A DNA stretch of 64,000 bases, taken from Kineosporia rhizophila. GTDB taxonomy: Bacteria; Actinomycetota; Actinomycetes; Actinomycetales; Kineosporiaceae. The position numbers and the translations under genes are program-made. Positions 26,601-33,815 of this stretch are shown piece by piece (positions within the stretch are counted from its first letter, which is position 1; each line of letters opens with the position of its first letter). The notes below the pieces were generated by a model, which was not told the DNA's origin, did not search any database, and was given only the letters and a program-made list of their open reading frames with translations. The stretch lies in contig NZ_JAJSOH010000013.1 in the NCBI RefSeq assembly GCF_021277265.1, positions 124,001 to 188,000 of the forward strand, read 5' to 3'.

Positions 26601-28609
26601 CGCTGGGCGGTGGTGAACAACCGGTGCAGGTTGGCGTGGGTCAGGGTGACGCCCTTGGGCCGTCCGGTGGAGCCGGAGGTGTAGATGACGTAGATCAGGT
26701 TCTCCGGCTCGTGCACCGGCTCCGGGTCGGTGTCCGGCTGGGCGGCCAGCCGGTGCTGGTCGCGGTCCAGCACGATCAGCTGGTCGTTCCCGAACAGCTC
26801 ACGGTGCTTCTCGGTGGTGACGACCAGGCCGGTGCCGGAGTCGGAGACCATGTAGGCGATCCGGTCGGCCGGGTGGGCCGGGTCGAGCGGCAGGTAGGCG
26901 GCGCCCGCCTTCATGATGCCCAGCAGCGCGGGCAGCAGGTCCGGGCCGTGCTCCAGGCAGAGACCGACCGGCGCCTCCACGCTCACACCGCGCTCGCGCA
27001 GCAGGTGGGCGAGGCGGTTGGCGCGGGCGTTCAGTTCGGCGTAGGTCAGTTCCTGCTCGCCGCAGACCACGGCGATCGCGTCGGGCGTCAGGGCCACCTG
27101 GCGCTCGAAAACCTCGGTGATTGTGGACGTCGGTGAGGCTGCGGTTCGGGGGGCGGGGGTGACCAGGGCCAGCTCGTCGTGGTCCAGCAGCTGCAGCTCG
27201 GACACGGGGGCGAGGGGGGTGGCGCAGGCCTGTTCCAGCAGCCGGAGCAGATGGCGGGACATCCGCCTGACGGTGGCCCGGTCGAACAGGGCGCTGACGT
27301 ACTCCAACGAGCCGCTGAGCCCGCCGTCGGCGTCCTGGGTGATCTGCAGGGTGAGGTCGAAACGGGAGACCCGTGAGGTGTTCTCGAGGGCCTCCGCGTC
27401 CAGGCCGGGCAGGCTGAAGGCGTCCTGGCGGGACTCGTGCATGGTGAAGGCGACCTGGAACAGCGGGCTGCGGGACAGGTCCCGGGCCGGCTGGATCTCG
27501 TCGACCAGCCGGGCGAACGGCACGCCCTGGTGGTCGAAGGCGCCCAGCACGGTGGTGCGGGAGCGGGTGAGCAGCTCCCCGAAACCGGCCTCGCCCTGCC
27601 AGCGGGCCCGCATCACCAGGGTGTTGATGGCGTAGCCGATCAGCGACTGCAGCTCGGGCCGGCCCCGGCCGGACATCACGGTGCCGACCGGGATGTCCTG
27701 ACTGCCGGTGTAGCGGGACAGCAGCACCTGGAAGGCGGTGAGCATGACCATGAACGAGGTGGCGTCGTAGCGGCGGCCGAGGTCGGCGACCTGCTGCGAG
27801 AGCCCGGCGCCGAGGTCGAACCGCACGGCGTCGCCCTCGCTGCTGCGTACCGCCGGGCGGGGCCGGTCGGTGGGCAGGGCCAGGGTCGGGATCCCGTCGA
27901 GTTCGCCGCGCCAGTAGGACATCTGGCGTTCCAGGCCGGGCCCGGTGAGGGAGGCCCGTTCCTGGGCGGCGTGATCGGCGTACTGCACGGGCAGCGGGGG
28001 CAGCGCGCCGCCGCCGTAGAGCACGCCCAGTTCCTGGGCGAACTGCCGCACCGACCAGGCGTCGCAGGCGATGTGGTGGAACACCACGACCAGGACGTGC
28101 TCCACGGCGCTGATCCGGATCAGGCGGGCCCGCACCGGCCACTGCTGCTCCAGGTCGAACGGCTGCCCGGGTTCACGCCGGGCGATCCCCTCGGCGGCCT
28201 CCTCGCGGCGCTGCGGGTCCAGGTCGCTCACGTCGTCGACGGGCAGGTCCAGGTCGGCGGGCGGGTCGACGACCTGGACCGGCGCGGTGCCCTCGAGCAC
28301 GTAGCGGGTGCGCAGCACCTCGTGGCGGGCGACGATGCCGCTCAGGGCCCGGCGCATCCGCCGGGCGTCGAGCGGGCCGTTCAGCCGCACCGCCAGAGGT
28401 ACCACGTACTCCCAGCTCTCGGGCTCGAGGCGGCTGAGGAACCACATCTGCTGCTGCCCGGCCGACAACGGCAGGGGGGCGCTGCGGTCGGCCCGGACGA
28501 TCTCGTCCCGCTCGACGCTCAGCCCTCCGAGCCGCCGGCGCAGCAACTCCTGCCGGGCCGTCCTCAGGGCCGCCCCCGAGTCGATCGCTTCCATCTCGTC
28601 CGTGCTCAT
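17642..28609 (-). CDS. multimodular NRPS, C-A(Thr)-PCP-C-A-PCP-C-A-PCP-C
   Basis: The product has 3655 residues. C1 covers about 40-480 (HHIACDA near 176). A1 has TSGSTGRPKG near 643 and reads DFWNIGMVHK, the known Thr code. PCP1 has GGDS near 1044. C2, C3 and C4 have CHAVLEGW near 1251, CHPITEGW near 2301 and CHAITEGW near 3356. A2 (near 1703) and A3 (near 2760) read the same code, DLPKVAEVGK, closest to the Asn code I know (DLTKLGEVGK). PCP2 and PCP3 have GGHS near 2091 and 3148. No epimerisation or thioesterase domain is present. The final C domain pairs with the A domain of the next gene. The ATG at 28609 lies 39 bases after the MbtH gene; upstream extensions overlap MbtH and were rejected. 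Confidence 0.93.
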   Translation of the reverse strand: MSTDEMEAIDSGAALRTARQELLRRRLGGLSVERDEIVRADRSAPLPLSAGQQQMWFLSRLEPESWEYVVPLAVRLNGPLDARRMRRALSGIVARHEVLRTRYVLEGTAPVQVVDPPADLDLPVDDVSDLDPQRREEAAEGIARREPGQPFDLEQQWPVRARLIRISAVEHVLVVVFHHIACDAWSVRQFAQELGVLYGGGALPPLPVQYADHAAQERASLTGPGLERQMSYWRGELDGIPTLALPTDRPRPAVRSSEGDAVRFDLGAGLSQQVADLGRRYDATSFMVMLTAFQVLLSRYTGSQDIPVGTVMSGRGRPELQSLIGYAINTLVMRARWQGEAGFGELLTRSRTTVLGAFDHQGVPFARLVDEIQPARDLSRSPLFQVAFTMHESRQDAFSLPGLDAEALENTSRVSRFDLTLQITQDADGGLSGSLEYVSALFDRATVRRMSRHLLRLLEQACATPLAPVSELQLLDHDELALVTPAPRTAASPTSTITEVFERQVALTPDAIAVVCGEQELTYAELNARANRLAHLLRERGVSVEAPVGLCLEHGPDLLPALLGIMKAGAAYLPLDPAHPADRIAYMVSDSGTGLVVTTEKHRELFGNDQLIVLDRDQHRLAAQPDTDPEPVHEPENLIYVIYTSGSTGRPKGVTLTHANLHRLFTTAQRHYDFGPADVWALSHSYAFDFSAWELWGSLATGGRLLVVSHEERRSPEEFLDLMVRHRVTVLNQTPSAFRGLVDLAATGDPRIDDLDVRVVIFGGEKLVMPDLAPWVARRDLQRTELVNMYGITETTVHTTYHRVTAADLVPGAGNQVGHPLDDTAVYLLDEAGQPVPIGVTGEIHVGGPSVARGYLGRPDLTAQRFVPDPFGPRGGRLYRSGDLARRCPDGSLEFLGRADDQVKVRGFRIELGEIRTVLLTHPTVRDAVVLVREDTPGERRIVAYVVPEGGAVPNPVDLRTLLGRHLPDYMIPSAFVPFGRIPLTNNGKVDKAALPAPGRAALASGQEYVAPRTPAEEQIAQAWAQVLTVDRIGVDDGFFELGGDSIAAVALVGALRQSGLDISVRDVFEHRTIARLAAQVGTQSAADLAVAPFALVSEQDRALLPEGLSDAYPLAQVQLGMVVEMLADTSRRVYHNSTCFRIIDDQPFSGEAFRTAVEQVLDRHEILRTAFDLDRYSVPMQLVHAQVEAQVGWQTLPAQEQDERERTLRAFMAHERSVLFDLARPGLVRFFAHATPGENGWWMTLTECHAVLEGWSHHSLLMELVSVYRQVRDGRPVTAPEPTAVRYADFVAAEMEALQGDEDRAYWQSVVEEHERLTLPDVWGQAPDATGVNRTWVPYRDLEPQLRRLATETGVSLKTVMLSTHLSVLSRITDVGAFHSGLVTNARPEAQGAERVAGVYLNPLPFPFRAHAAGTWGEVLRQVFATELELWPHRRFPMGAMQREFNGGRRLLDVRFSYQDFRQVDADVIDYAATIDDSPTEFPLGVSTRAGFLVLTAQNRYIAPERLATLGRMYRQVLEAMVTDGPDGLVAPVAVPPEAARWGVGEPPLSGAGVSVPVAVEGTATRRPTAAAIWCNGKRVDFGDLNAQADRLAGYLASVGVGRGSVVGVLLERGPDLIAALLGVWKAGAAFVPLDEAFPADRVAYMLDAAGAEVALTQPSLADRFTSPGLRVITAANANGFQSPRISVDLDDLAYVIFTSGSTGRPKGVAVSHRGLANHVAWAASELALRGTGGSALFSSVAFDLVVPNVWAALSTGQPVHIVPGSVDLAELGPALVRSLRAAGSPGFSFLKLTPGHLEVLGRQLTDGVLASLAGVIVVAGEALPGALAERWRSLLGDGRLINEYGPTEASVGTCILPVAGVQGEGVVPIGRPLPGMRMYVLDNDLQTVDVGVPGELYVGGTGVARGYIGRSSLTAERFLPDPFAGAGARMYRTGDRVRWIEADGSPVVDFLGRVDDQVKIRGYRIELGEVAAVVQQCAGEAVAVVDGTGPDARLVCYFTGADSSTVDAFCRDRLPEYMVPSVFVRLDEMPLNRNGKVDRKALPPVETGSEVRVLIEPATEQEALIAGIWGQVLETDQVSVEDNFFAVGGHSIRAIALVGALRAAGLPAQVKDIFELRTVRALAAALSPSAQSAESSCVSAFSLIGEKDRALLPSGLTDAYPLAQVQLGMLVEMLADDSRNRYHNTASFRVRDGRPFQTEALQQAAAAVLERHEMLRTSFDLDRYSVPMQLVHTTATMPVQVRDLRGLSPQDLATDLQEFTAAERGTLFDLQQAPLMRITAHVESDEAWWMSVSVCHPITEGWSHRALLVELVEGYLHARAGELAPALELPQVRYADFVAAELESLDSPEEREFWQDTITEHERFELPQGWGDVPGTHVVRVPLGDLRPRLQELAGRADASLKSVLLSAHLAVLGRLTDLEAFHTGLVCSGRPEVLGSEKVYGMYLNTLPFPHRRQSGSWGELIRQTFDTEAAIWPHRRFPMPEIQRMAGEGRLLDARFSYLDLDRSASDNSDDSDVVDAESGLGEGATEFGLAIAARGSEILLTVDTSRLSRTSAERLGAAYRAALQNLAEEGLSAPVRVPGLQVNIEVGLGVSPLPSAAVSVPTAVSAVAARMPGLAAVRCNGESIGFGELEVRANRIANHLSSLGCGRGSVVGVLLERGPSLIAGLLGVWKTGAAFVPLDSTFPADRVQYMLAAADASVVLTQDSLADRFASSEQRIVVLDGADQLAVESAAPEFVPAEIDLDELAYVIFTSGSTGRPKGVAVPHRGLANHVAWAAAELASQGSGGSALFSSVAFDLVVPNLWAPLVSGQPVHVVPESVDPSELGRTLTGGAYSFLKLTPGHLEVLGRQLPDNELASLAGVIVVAGEALPGALAERWRGLLGEGRLINEYGPTETSVGTCVLPVVGVQEPGVVPIGRPLPGMRMYVLDSDLQTVDVGVPGELYVGGTGVARGYIGRSSLTAERFLPDPFAGGGARMYRTGDRVRWVEKTPVAADPSGSDSPLVVDFLGRVDDQVKVRGYRIELGEVAAVVRQCAGEAVVVVDGTGPDARLVCYFTGGDSSIVGAFCRDRLPEYMVPSVFVRLDEMPLNRNGKVDRKALPPIEIDASEQVVVEPATELEALIARIWCEVLEVDQVSVEDNFFAVGGHSIRAIALVGALRAAGCEVQVKDVFQYRTVRALAAVVGSSEAVAEVAVQPFSMISAADRTRLPQDATDAYPLAQVQLGMLVEMLGDDRQRRYINASTFVIRDGRPLQIEALQRAAETVVARHEMLRTSIHLDEYAEPLQVVHERADVRVKVADVRGRDEEEAVREWLSTERSTPFDLSAPPLLRIGALITDGDSWRLAFTHCHAITEGWSQHNLLMEVLELYRACSDGQPEPVWEPPVSRYAEFIAAERESLNGDGDRAFWRDLVDRHRSFVLPEGWGEPAGTPREQFKLRVGFADLEPALRELARVEQVSFKSVLLSAHLKVLSQLTGAEAFHAGLVSSGRPESAGAERVYGMFLNTLPFPYDRSATTWRELVRRTFDTEAAIWGHRRFPMPEIQRMAGDAQLLNVMFNYTDFGQVDGEQVDVRGGASDSANEFLMSVNTQPGQLTVRLVNHAVARAGAEQIAAMYRTVLEAMATDPDGPAQPALVSEAERDRLLHEWNDTDVEW
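19150..23560 (-). repeat. near-identical A-PCP stretches of modules 2 and 3 (recent module duplication)
   Basis: DNA at about 19150-20350 (module 3) closely matches about 22320-23560 (module 2), offset about 3.14-3.17 kb. The stretch encoding LNRNGKVDRKALPP and the following stretch differ by only a few bases per 100. The offset shifts by about 30 bases because module 3 carries an extra insert (near 19600-19640) before its VVDFLGR. C domains diverge more than A-PCP. Confidence 0.7.
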
Positions 28610-28650
28610 GTCCCCCGCCTCCGGCCGTTGCCGTCGTGTCTGGTGAAAGG

Positions 28651-28851
28651 TCAGGCCTGCGCGGCCATCCGCTCGCGCAGGCTGCGCGGGCGCATGTCGG
28701 TCCAGACCTCGGTGATCCGGGCCAGGCACTGCTCCTTGGGGCCCTCGGTGCCCTCGGCGTGCCAGCCGTCGGGCAGTTCCCGCCCGGCCGGCCAGACCGA
28801 GTACTGCTCCTCGTCGTTCAGGACCACCTGGTAGGCGCGCTCGTCGCTCAT
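28651..28851 (-). CDS. mbtH: MbtH-like NRPS chaperone
   Basis: The 66-residue protein carries the full family signature: NDEEQYSVWPAGRELPDGW, then EGPKEQCLARI and WTDMRPRSLRERM. MbtH proteins bind adenylation domains and are needed for their folding or activity. The start at 28851 was chosen because GAGGAG lies about 10 bases upstream; the ATG 18 bases earlier overlaps that ribosome-binding site. It is the first gene of the operon encoding the large NRPS, with heptamer repeats upstream and the ABC-exporter terminator just beyond. Confidence 0.95.
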   Translation of the reverse strand: MSDERAYQVVLNDEEQYSVWPAGRELPDGWHAEGTEGPKEQCLARITEVWTDMRPRSLRERMAAQA

Positions 28852-28905
28852 CTCTGGGACTCCTCGCATTCGGATGCCTTGACGAGATCACCTTCGGGGG
28901 CGCGG

Positions 28906-28923
28906 CTATATCTGACCTATATC
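28906..28923 (-). promoter_or_regulatory. candidate SARP-binding direct repeat before the MbtH-NRPS operon
   Basis: Two perfect copies of CTATATC on the plus strand (GATATAG on the coding strand) start 11 bases apart. SARP regulators typically bind heptamer direct repeats with 11-bp spacing overlapping the -35 region. Related repeats occur before the operons starting at 37082 and 49875, and an AfsR-like SARP is encoded at 50460. Confidence 0.5.
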
Positions 28924-28940
28924 GAGATCCACCGAGCACC

Positions 28941-28981
28941 AAAAGCACGGCGCCCGGACCTTTTCGGGTCCGGGCGCCGTG
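28941..28981 (-). terminator. intrinsic terminator of the ABC exporter operon
   Basis: A perfect 15-bp stem (28946-28960 with 28967-28981) closes a six-base loop. On the minus strand it is followed by CTTTT. It lies 16 bases after the stop of the FtsX-type permease and insulates the MbtH promoter from it. Confidence 0.85.
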
Positions 28982-28997
28982 GTTCTGGCCGACGTGT

Positions 28998-31505
28998 CTA
29001 CTCACGCAGCCCGGCCCTTTGCCCGGCCGGACCGCGACCGGCGGCCAGGGCCGGCACCACCGCCCCGAGCACGGCCAGGGCCAGGCCGACGCAGGCGATG
29101 GCCACGACCGGGAGCCAGGGGATCTCGATGGTGGTGCTGCCGAACATGCCGCCCAGGGCGAACCGCAGCCCGATCAGGTTCAGCCCCGAGGCCAGCAGGG
29201 CCAGGACCACGCCGATCAGGCCGACCAGCAACGACTCTCCGGCGAAGACCCGCAGCACCTGGCGCGGGGTGGCCCCGGCCATCCGCAGCACGGCCAGGTC
29301 GCGGCGCCGGTCGGCGGTGGCCATCAGCAGGGTGTTCAGCACCGCGATGAAGCAGAACAGCACCACGATCACCGCCACCGAGCGCTGGCGGACCTCGATC
29401 AGGTGCCGGGTGGCCGCGTCCTCGCTGACCTCGAACTCGGCGGTGGGCTGCAGCTTCAGCCCGGCCGTGGTGGCCAGGCCGCCCAGGGCCGACTGCACCT
29501 GCTCGGCGCCGGTGCCGGCCGGGGGCACGACGAACGCCCGGCGGGCCATCCCGTTGGAGGCGTAGGCCGTGCTGTCGGCGTGCGCTTCGGACAGGTAGCC
29601 GATGTCGTCGCCGCGCAGGGCCTCGTACACGCCGGTGACGGTGAGCTCGACCGGGTCGCCGTGGCCCAGGTGCACCGGAACCCGCTCGCCCAGTTCGTAG
29701 TGCCACACCTCGGGCACGACGATGCTGTTCGCGTCCAGGTCGTCGGCGGATCCGGCGACCATGGGCAGTTCCAGCACGCTGGACAGCTCACCGCCGTAGA
29801 TGACCTCGGCCTCGTTCTCGTCCCAGGCGTCCTCGTCGCGGGTGTAGACGGTGGTGTGCACCGGGGCGACGACCTGGGCTCCGGGCATCTGCTGCTGCAT
29901 GCGGTCGATGTCGGCCAGGCTGATGCCCGGGGCCGTATCCGGGGCGATCGTGTAGGGGGCGGCGACCCGGTTGCGCACCCCGTTGTCGCGGGCCAGGCCG
30001 ATCGAGCCGGTCGCGGCCAGCAGCGAGGTCGCGATGCCGACGGTGAGCAGTACCGGTGCGGCGGTGGCGGCGGTGCGGCGCCGGGCGGTCAGCGCGCTCT
30101 CCCGCACCAGCATCGGCCCGGCGTGCCGGGAGGAGGCGAAGGGCCGCATGAGGATGCGGGTGAGCGGGCCGACCGCGACCGGGGCGAGCAGGGCGAAGGC
30201 GATCACCGGCACCAGCAGCAGCGGCACGTAGCTGTTGGGCGAGAGGGTGATCCGCGGGTCGAGCCAGCCGATCCACACCACCACGGCCAGCGCGCAGGTC
30301 AGGGCCAGCGCGCCGACCACCCGGCGGCTGCGCTGCCCGGCCGAGTCGTCGGCGTCGGCCTCGCGCAGGGCCTCCATCGGGCGGATCTTCCCGGCCCGCC
30401 CGGCGGCCACCACCACCCCGAGCACGGCCATCAGCACCCCGCCGACGAACGCAGCCAGCAGGGGCAGCACCACCAGGGTCAGGTAGGGCCCGTGGAGGCC
30501 GAAGCCCTCGGGGGCCACGCCGAGGCGGTGCAGCCAGCCGGCCAGCACATTGGCCCCGGCCAGGCCGAGGGCGCAGCCGGCCAGCGATGCGCCGGCGCCG
30601 ACCAGGGCGGCCTCGCCCAGGATCATCCGGCGCACCTGCCGGCCGGTGGCGCCGACCGCGCGCAGCAGGGCGATCTCGCGGCGGCGCTGCACCACGGTGA
30701 AGGCGAAGGTGGAGGCGACCACGAAGATCGCGGTGACCCCGGCGACGCTGGCCATCACCGGCAGCAGGGTGACGGTGTTGTCGATGTCCTCCAGGTCCTG
30801 CGCGCGGCTCTCGTCCAGGACGTGCTTGTCCTGGCCGGTGAGCACCTGCGCCCGCTCGCCGGTGACCTGCCGCACCTGCTCGAGCGGGGCACTGGGCACC
30901 ACGGCCTGGATGCGCGGCGAGATGCGGGCGGCCTGGGCGGCGCTGAAGAAGACCGCGTCCTCGTAGCCCACGTCGTTGGTGAGGCCGCTGACGGTATAGG
31001 TTTTCGCGCCCTGCGGCGTGTAGACGTTGGTCTGGGCGCCGACCGTCAGGCCGGTGCCCTGCGGCACGACGATCTGCTCGGCACCGGTCGGTGCGGCGCC
31101 GGCGATCAGGTCGTAGCCGCCGTAGCGGGCCACGTCCCAGGGGTGCCCGAGCCCGTTGGCCGGGCCCGGATCGGCGGCGGTGCCCAGACGCACCTCGAAG
31201 CTGCGGTCCAGGGTGACCGGGCCGGTCCGCCTCAGGTCGGCGACCAGTTCGGGGTCGACGCCCTCGGCCTCCTGCAGGGGGCGCTGGTGCAGGTCGTGGT
31301 GGACCGGGTTCCACTCCGGGTCGGTGGCGAAGACCACCGCGGGGGCGGCGGCGAACCGTTCGGGGGCCCGGTCGGGCCGGGACATGGTGGCGCACAGCAG
31401 CAGGGCGACGGCGGCGATCTGGGCGACGCCCAGGACCAGGGCCAGCACGCTGCCGCTGAAGCCCACCCAGCGGGCCCGCAGGGTCTGGGCGGCGACGGTC
31501 AGCAC
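28998..31505 (-). CDS. FtsX/MacB-type ABC transporter permease
   Basis: The 835-residue membrane protein has the ten-helix layout of this family: an N-terminal helix, a large extracellular domain (about 45-265), helices with VVQRRREIALLRAVGATGRQVRRMI in the first FtsX domain, further helices, a second extracellular domain (about 500-690), and a final FtsX domain with DRRRDLAVLRMAGATPRQVLRV. Such permeases work with a LolD/MacB-type ATPase as mechanotransmission exporters or antimicrobial-peptide resistance pumps. The GTG at 31505 overlaps the ATPase stop by 7 bases; earlier in-frame starts lie inside the ATPase gene. It lies between the two NRPS operons, so peptide export or immunity is likely. 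Confidence 0.88.
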   Translation of the reverse strand: MLTVAAQTLRARWVGFSGSVLALVLGVAQIAAVALLLCATMSRPDRAPERFAAAPAVVFATDPEWNPVHHDLHQRPLQEAEGVDPELVADLRRTGPVTLDRSFEVRLGTAADPGPANGLGHPWDVARYGGYDLIAGAAPTGAEQIVVPQGTGLTVGAQTNVYTPQGAKTYTVSGLTNDVGYEDAVFFSAAQAARISPRIQAVVPSAPLEQVRQVTGERAQVLTGQDKHVLDESRAQDLEDIDNTVTLLPVMASVAGVTAIFVVASTFAFTVVQRRREIALLRAVGATGRQVRRMILGEAALVGAGASLAGCALGLAGANVLAGWLHRLGVAPEGFGLHGPYLTLVVLPLLAAFVGGVLMAVLGVVVAAGRAGKIRPMEALREADADDSAGQRSRRVVGALALTCALAVVVWIGWLDPRITLSPNSYVPLLLVPVIAFALLAPVAVGPLTRILMRPFASSRHAGPMLVRESALTARRRTAATAAPVLLTVGIATSLLAATGSIGLARDNGVRNRVAAPYTIAPDTAPGISLADIDRMQQQMPGAQVVAPVHTTVYTRDEDAWDENEAEVIYGGELSSVLELPMVAGSADDLDANSIVVPEVWHYELGERVPVHLGHGDPVELTVTGVYEALRGDDIGYLSEAHADSTAYASNGMARRAFVVPPAGTGAEQVQSALGGLATTAGLKLQPTAEFEVSEDAATRHLIEVRQRSVAVIVVLFCFIAVLNTLLMATADRRRDLAVLRMAGATPRQVLRVFAGESLLVGLIGVVLALLASGLNLIGLRFALGGMFGSTTIEIPWLPVVAIACVGLALAVLGAVVPALAAGRGPAGQRAGLRE

Positions 31506-32323
31506 CGGTCCGCCTCCAGTCCGGTCATCCGAGCCGCCACCTGGGCCGCGGTCGGGTTGGGCAGTTCGCCGACCACCCGGCCGTCGGCCAGGAAGACCAC
31601 CCGGTCGGCGTGGGCGGCGACCACCGGGTCGTGGGTGACCATGACGATGCTCTGCAGGCCGCCGTCGGCCGCCTGGAGCAGGCCGCGCAGGGTGACCAGC
31701 AGCTCCCGGCCGGTGGTGGCGTCGAGGGCACCGGTGGGCTCGTCGGCGAACAGCACGGCCGGGCGGGCCACCAGGGCCCGGGCGATCGCGACCCGCTGCT
31801 GCTGCCCGCCGGAGAGCTGGGCCGGGCGGTGCCCGGCCCGCTCGGCCAGGCCGACCGCGGCCAGGGCCTGGGCGACCCGGGCCCGGTCGGGGCGGATCCC
31901 GGCCAGCCGCAGCGGCAGCTCGATGTTCTGGGTGGCGGTCAGGGAGGGCAGGAGGTTGAACGACTGGAACACGAAACCGATGTGGTCGCGCCGCAACAGG
32001 GTCAGGGCGGTCTCGTCCAGGCCGGTGAGGTCGGTGCCGCCGACCGTGACCCGGCCCGAGTCGGGGCGGTCGAGCCCGGCCGCACACTGCAGCAGGGTCG
32101 ACTTGCCCGAGCCGGAGGGGCCCATGATGGCGGTGAAGGCACCCACCGGGAACGCGATGCTGACCTCGTCCAGGGCCCGCACCACGGTGCCGCCGGTGCG
32201 GTAGGTCCGGGTCAGCCCGGTGATCTGGACGGCCTGGTCGGTGCCTGGAATGGTCATGGAGCCCCCCGGCTCGTCCGCGCCCGTGTACTCGCTGGTCTCG
32301 ATCTCGCTGGTCTTGCCTCGCAT
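31499..32323 (-). CDS. MacB/LolD-type ABC transporter ATP-binding protein
   Basis: The 274-residue ATPase has Walker A GPSGSGKST near residue 71, Q-loop FVFQSFNLLPSLTATQNI, signature LSGGQQQRVAIARAL, Walker B VLFADEPTGALD and switch His VTHDP. It pairs with the FtsX-type permease encoded by the overlapping downstream gene. A start at MTIPG about 22 residues in would give a more usual length; the ATG at 32323 was kept because GGGGGA precedes it. Confidence 0.92.
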   Translation of the reverse strand: MRGKTSEIETSEYTGADEPGGSMTIPGTDQAVQITGLTRTYRTGGTVVRALDEVSIAFPVGAFTAIMGPSGSGKSTLLQCAAGLDRPDSGRVTVGGTDLTGLDETALTLLRRDHIGFVFQSFNLLPSLTATQNIELPLRLAGIRPDRARVAQALAAVGLAERAGHRPAQLSGGQQQRVAIARALVARPAVLFADEPTGALDATTGRELLVTLRGLLQAADGGLQSIVMVTHDPVVAAHADRVVFLADGRVVGELPNPTAAQVAARMTGLEADRC

Positions 32324-32361
32324 GATTCCCCCCACTGGGTCGATGCGTGGTCCGGTTGCTC

Positions 32362-33141
32362 TCAGTCGGTGTGAGCGACCTCGACCCGGCCGGCCTCGGC
32401 CGTGGCCGTGATGGTCGACCCGGCGTCCGGGTCGGGAGTGAAGCCCACGGTCGTCTCCTGCGACTGTGAGCGGGCGACGACCGCGTAGGGCCCGGCCGGG
32501 ACCAGCACGGAGACGTCTCCGGCGCTGGTCACCGCCCGCACCTGGCGTGGGGCCGCGTGGTAGTGCAGCTGGGCGTCGCCGGCCTGGGCCTCGACGTCGG
32601 TGCGGGCGGCCTCGAGGTCTCGCCCGACGATGCTTCCCTTCTGGGTGCGGGCGTGAATGCTCCCACCCAGCCCGTCCAGTTCGATGTCGCCGGCGCTGCT
32701 CTCGGCCCGTACGTCGCCGGTGACACCGGTGACGCTCAGGGTGCCGGCCTCGGTGCGCAGGTCGACGTCCACGTCGGCGGGCACGGTGAGCACGAACTCG
32801 GCCGAGCAGTCGCCGATCCCGGCCACCCCGCCCTCGGGGCAGCGGGCCCGCACCCGCAGCACCTCGCCCTCCCAGCGCTGCTCGATCTCGGGGGTGGCCC
32901 CGAACGAGGAGACGGTGCTGCGGCCCAGGGTGACCTGCCCGGCCGGGCCGACGGCGACCACGGCGTCGCCGGCGTTGGAGTCGACCACGACCTTGCTCAC
33001 CGGGTGCACGAGAACCTGCTCCCCCTCGGCACTCTCGGGCGGGACCGCGGCGTCGGCGAACACCCGGCTCATCGAGGCCAGGACGATCACGGTCACCACG
33101 GCCCCGGCGGCCAGCCAGGCCGCCCGTAGATGGATGCTCAT
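32362..33141 (-). CDS. membrane-anchored DUF4097-type beta-helix protein
   Basis: The 259-residue protein has one N-terminal membrane helix (about residues 8-30) followed by an extracellular part built of short beta repeats typical of DUF4097/putative adhesins: TEAGTLSVTGVTGDVRAES, SSAGDIELDGLGG, AQAGDAQLHYH, TSAGDVSVLVP. Such proteins commonly accompany LiaRS-like two-component systems and envelope-stress ABC exporters. The ATG overlaps the response-regulator stop (ATGA). It may sense or modulate the cell envelope; no enzymatic function is apparent. Confidence 0.78.
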   Translation of the reverse strand: MSIHLRAAWLAAGAVVTVIVLASMSRVFADAAVPPESAEGEQVLVHPVSKVVVDSNAGDAVVAVGPAGQVTLGRSTVSSFGATPEIEQRWEGEVLRVRARCPEGGVAGIGDCSAEFVLTVPADVDVDLRTEAGTLSVTGVTGDVRAESSAGDIELDGLGGSIHARTQKGSIVGRDLEAARTDVEAQAGDAQLHYHAAPRQVRAVTSAGDVSVLVPAGPYAVVARSQSQETTVGFTPDPDAGSTITATAEAGRVEVAHTD

Positions 33142-33815
33142 CGCTTGCCCCCGCCGGTCGTGGGGTCCGAGGAGTCGTCCGCCTCCAGGTAGCGCAGTAC
33201 GGCCAGTACCCGGCGGTGGTCCTCCTCACCCCCGGTGATGTCGAGCTTGGTGAAGATCGCGTTGATGTGCTTGGCCACCGCGCTCTCGCTGATCGAGAGG
33301 GCGCCGGCGATCCCGGCGTTGGAGCGGCCCTGGGCCATCACCTCGAGCACCTCGCGCTCGCGCGGGGACAGGCCCTCGATCGGGCTGCGGCGGCGCAGCA
33401 GCAACTGGGCCACCACCTCCGGGTCGAGGGCGGTGCCGCCGCCGGCCACCCGGCGAACCGCGTCGACGAACTCCTGCACGTCGGCCACCCGGTCCTTCAG
33501 CAGGTAGCCGACCCGTTCGGTGCCGGTGGCCAGCAGTTCGTTGGCGTAGCGCTCCTCCACGCTCTGGGAGAGCACGACGATGGCGACCGCGGGCTGCTCG
33601 CGGCGGATCCGGATCGCCGCCCGCAGGCCGTCGTCGGTCAGGTCGGGAGGCATCCGCACGTCGATCACGGCCAGGTCGGGCGGGTCCTCGGTGACCGCCT
33701 GCAGCAGCGCGTCGGCGTCGCCCACGGCCGCCGTCACCGACAGGCCGTTCATCTCCAGCAGCTTGGCCAGGCCCTCGCGCAGCAGCACCGAGTCCTCGGC
33801 GATCAGAACGCGCAC
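33138..33815 (-). CDS. NarL/LuxR-type response regulator
   Basis: The 225-residue protein has a receiver domain with the acidic pocket (AEDS), phospho-acceptor Asp in VIDVRMP near residue 50 and Lys in YLLKDR. The C-terminal LuxR helix-turn-helix (about 155-215) has LSPREREVLEVMAQGRSNAGIAGAL and SESAVAKHINAIFTKL. The GTG at 33815 overlaps the sensor-kinase stop by 13 bases. It likely controls the DUF4097 gene and ABC exporter encoded just downstream. Confidence 0.9.
   Translation of the reverse strand: MRVLIAEDSVLLREGLAKLLEMNGLSVTAAVGDADALLQAVTEDPPDLAVIDVRMPPDLTDDGLRAAIRIRREQPAVAIVVLSQSVEERYANELLATGTERVGYLLKDRVADVQEFVDAVRRVAGGGTALDPEVVAQLLLRRRSPIEGLSPREREVLEVMAQGRSNAGIAGALSISESAVAKHINAIFTKLDITGGEEDHRRVLAVLRYLEADDSSDPTTGGGKR

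Noticed and set aside
28610..29005. N-terminal extension of the large NRPS
   Set aside because: It runs through the MbtH gene in another frame and contains no domain.
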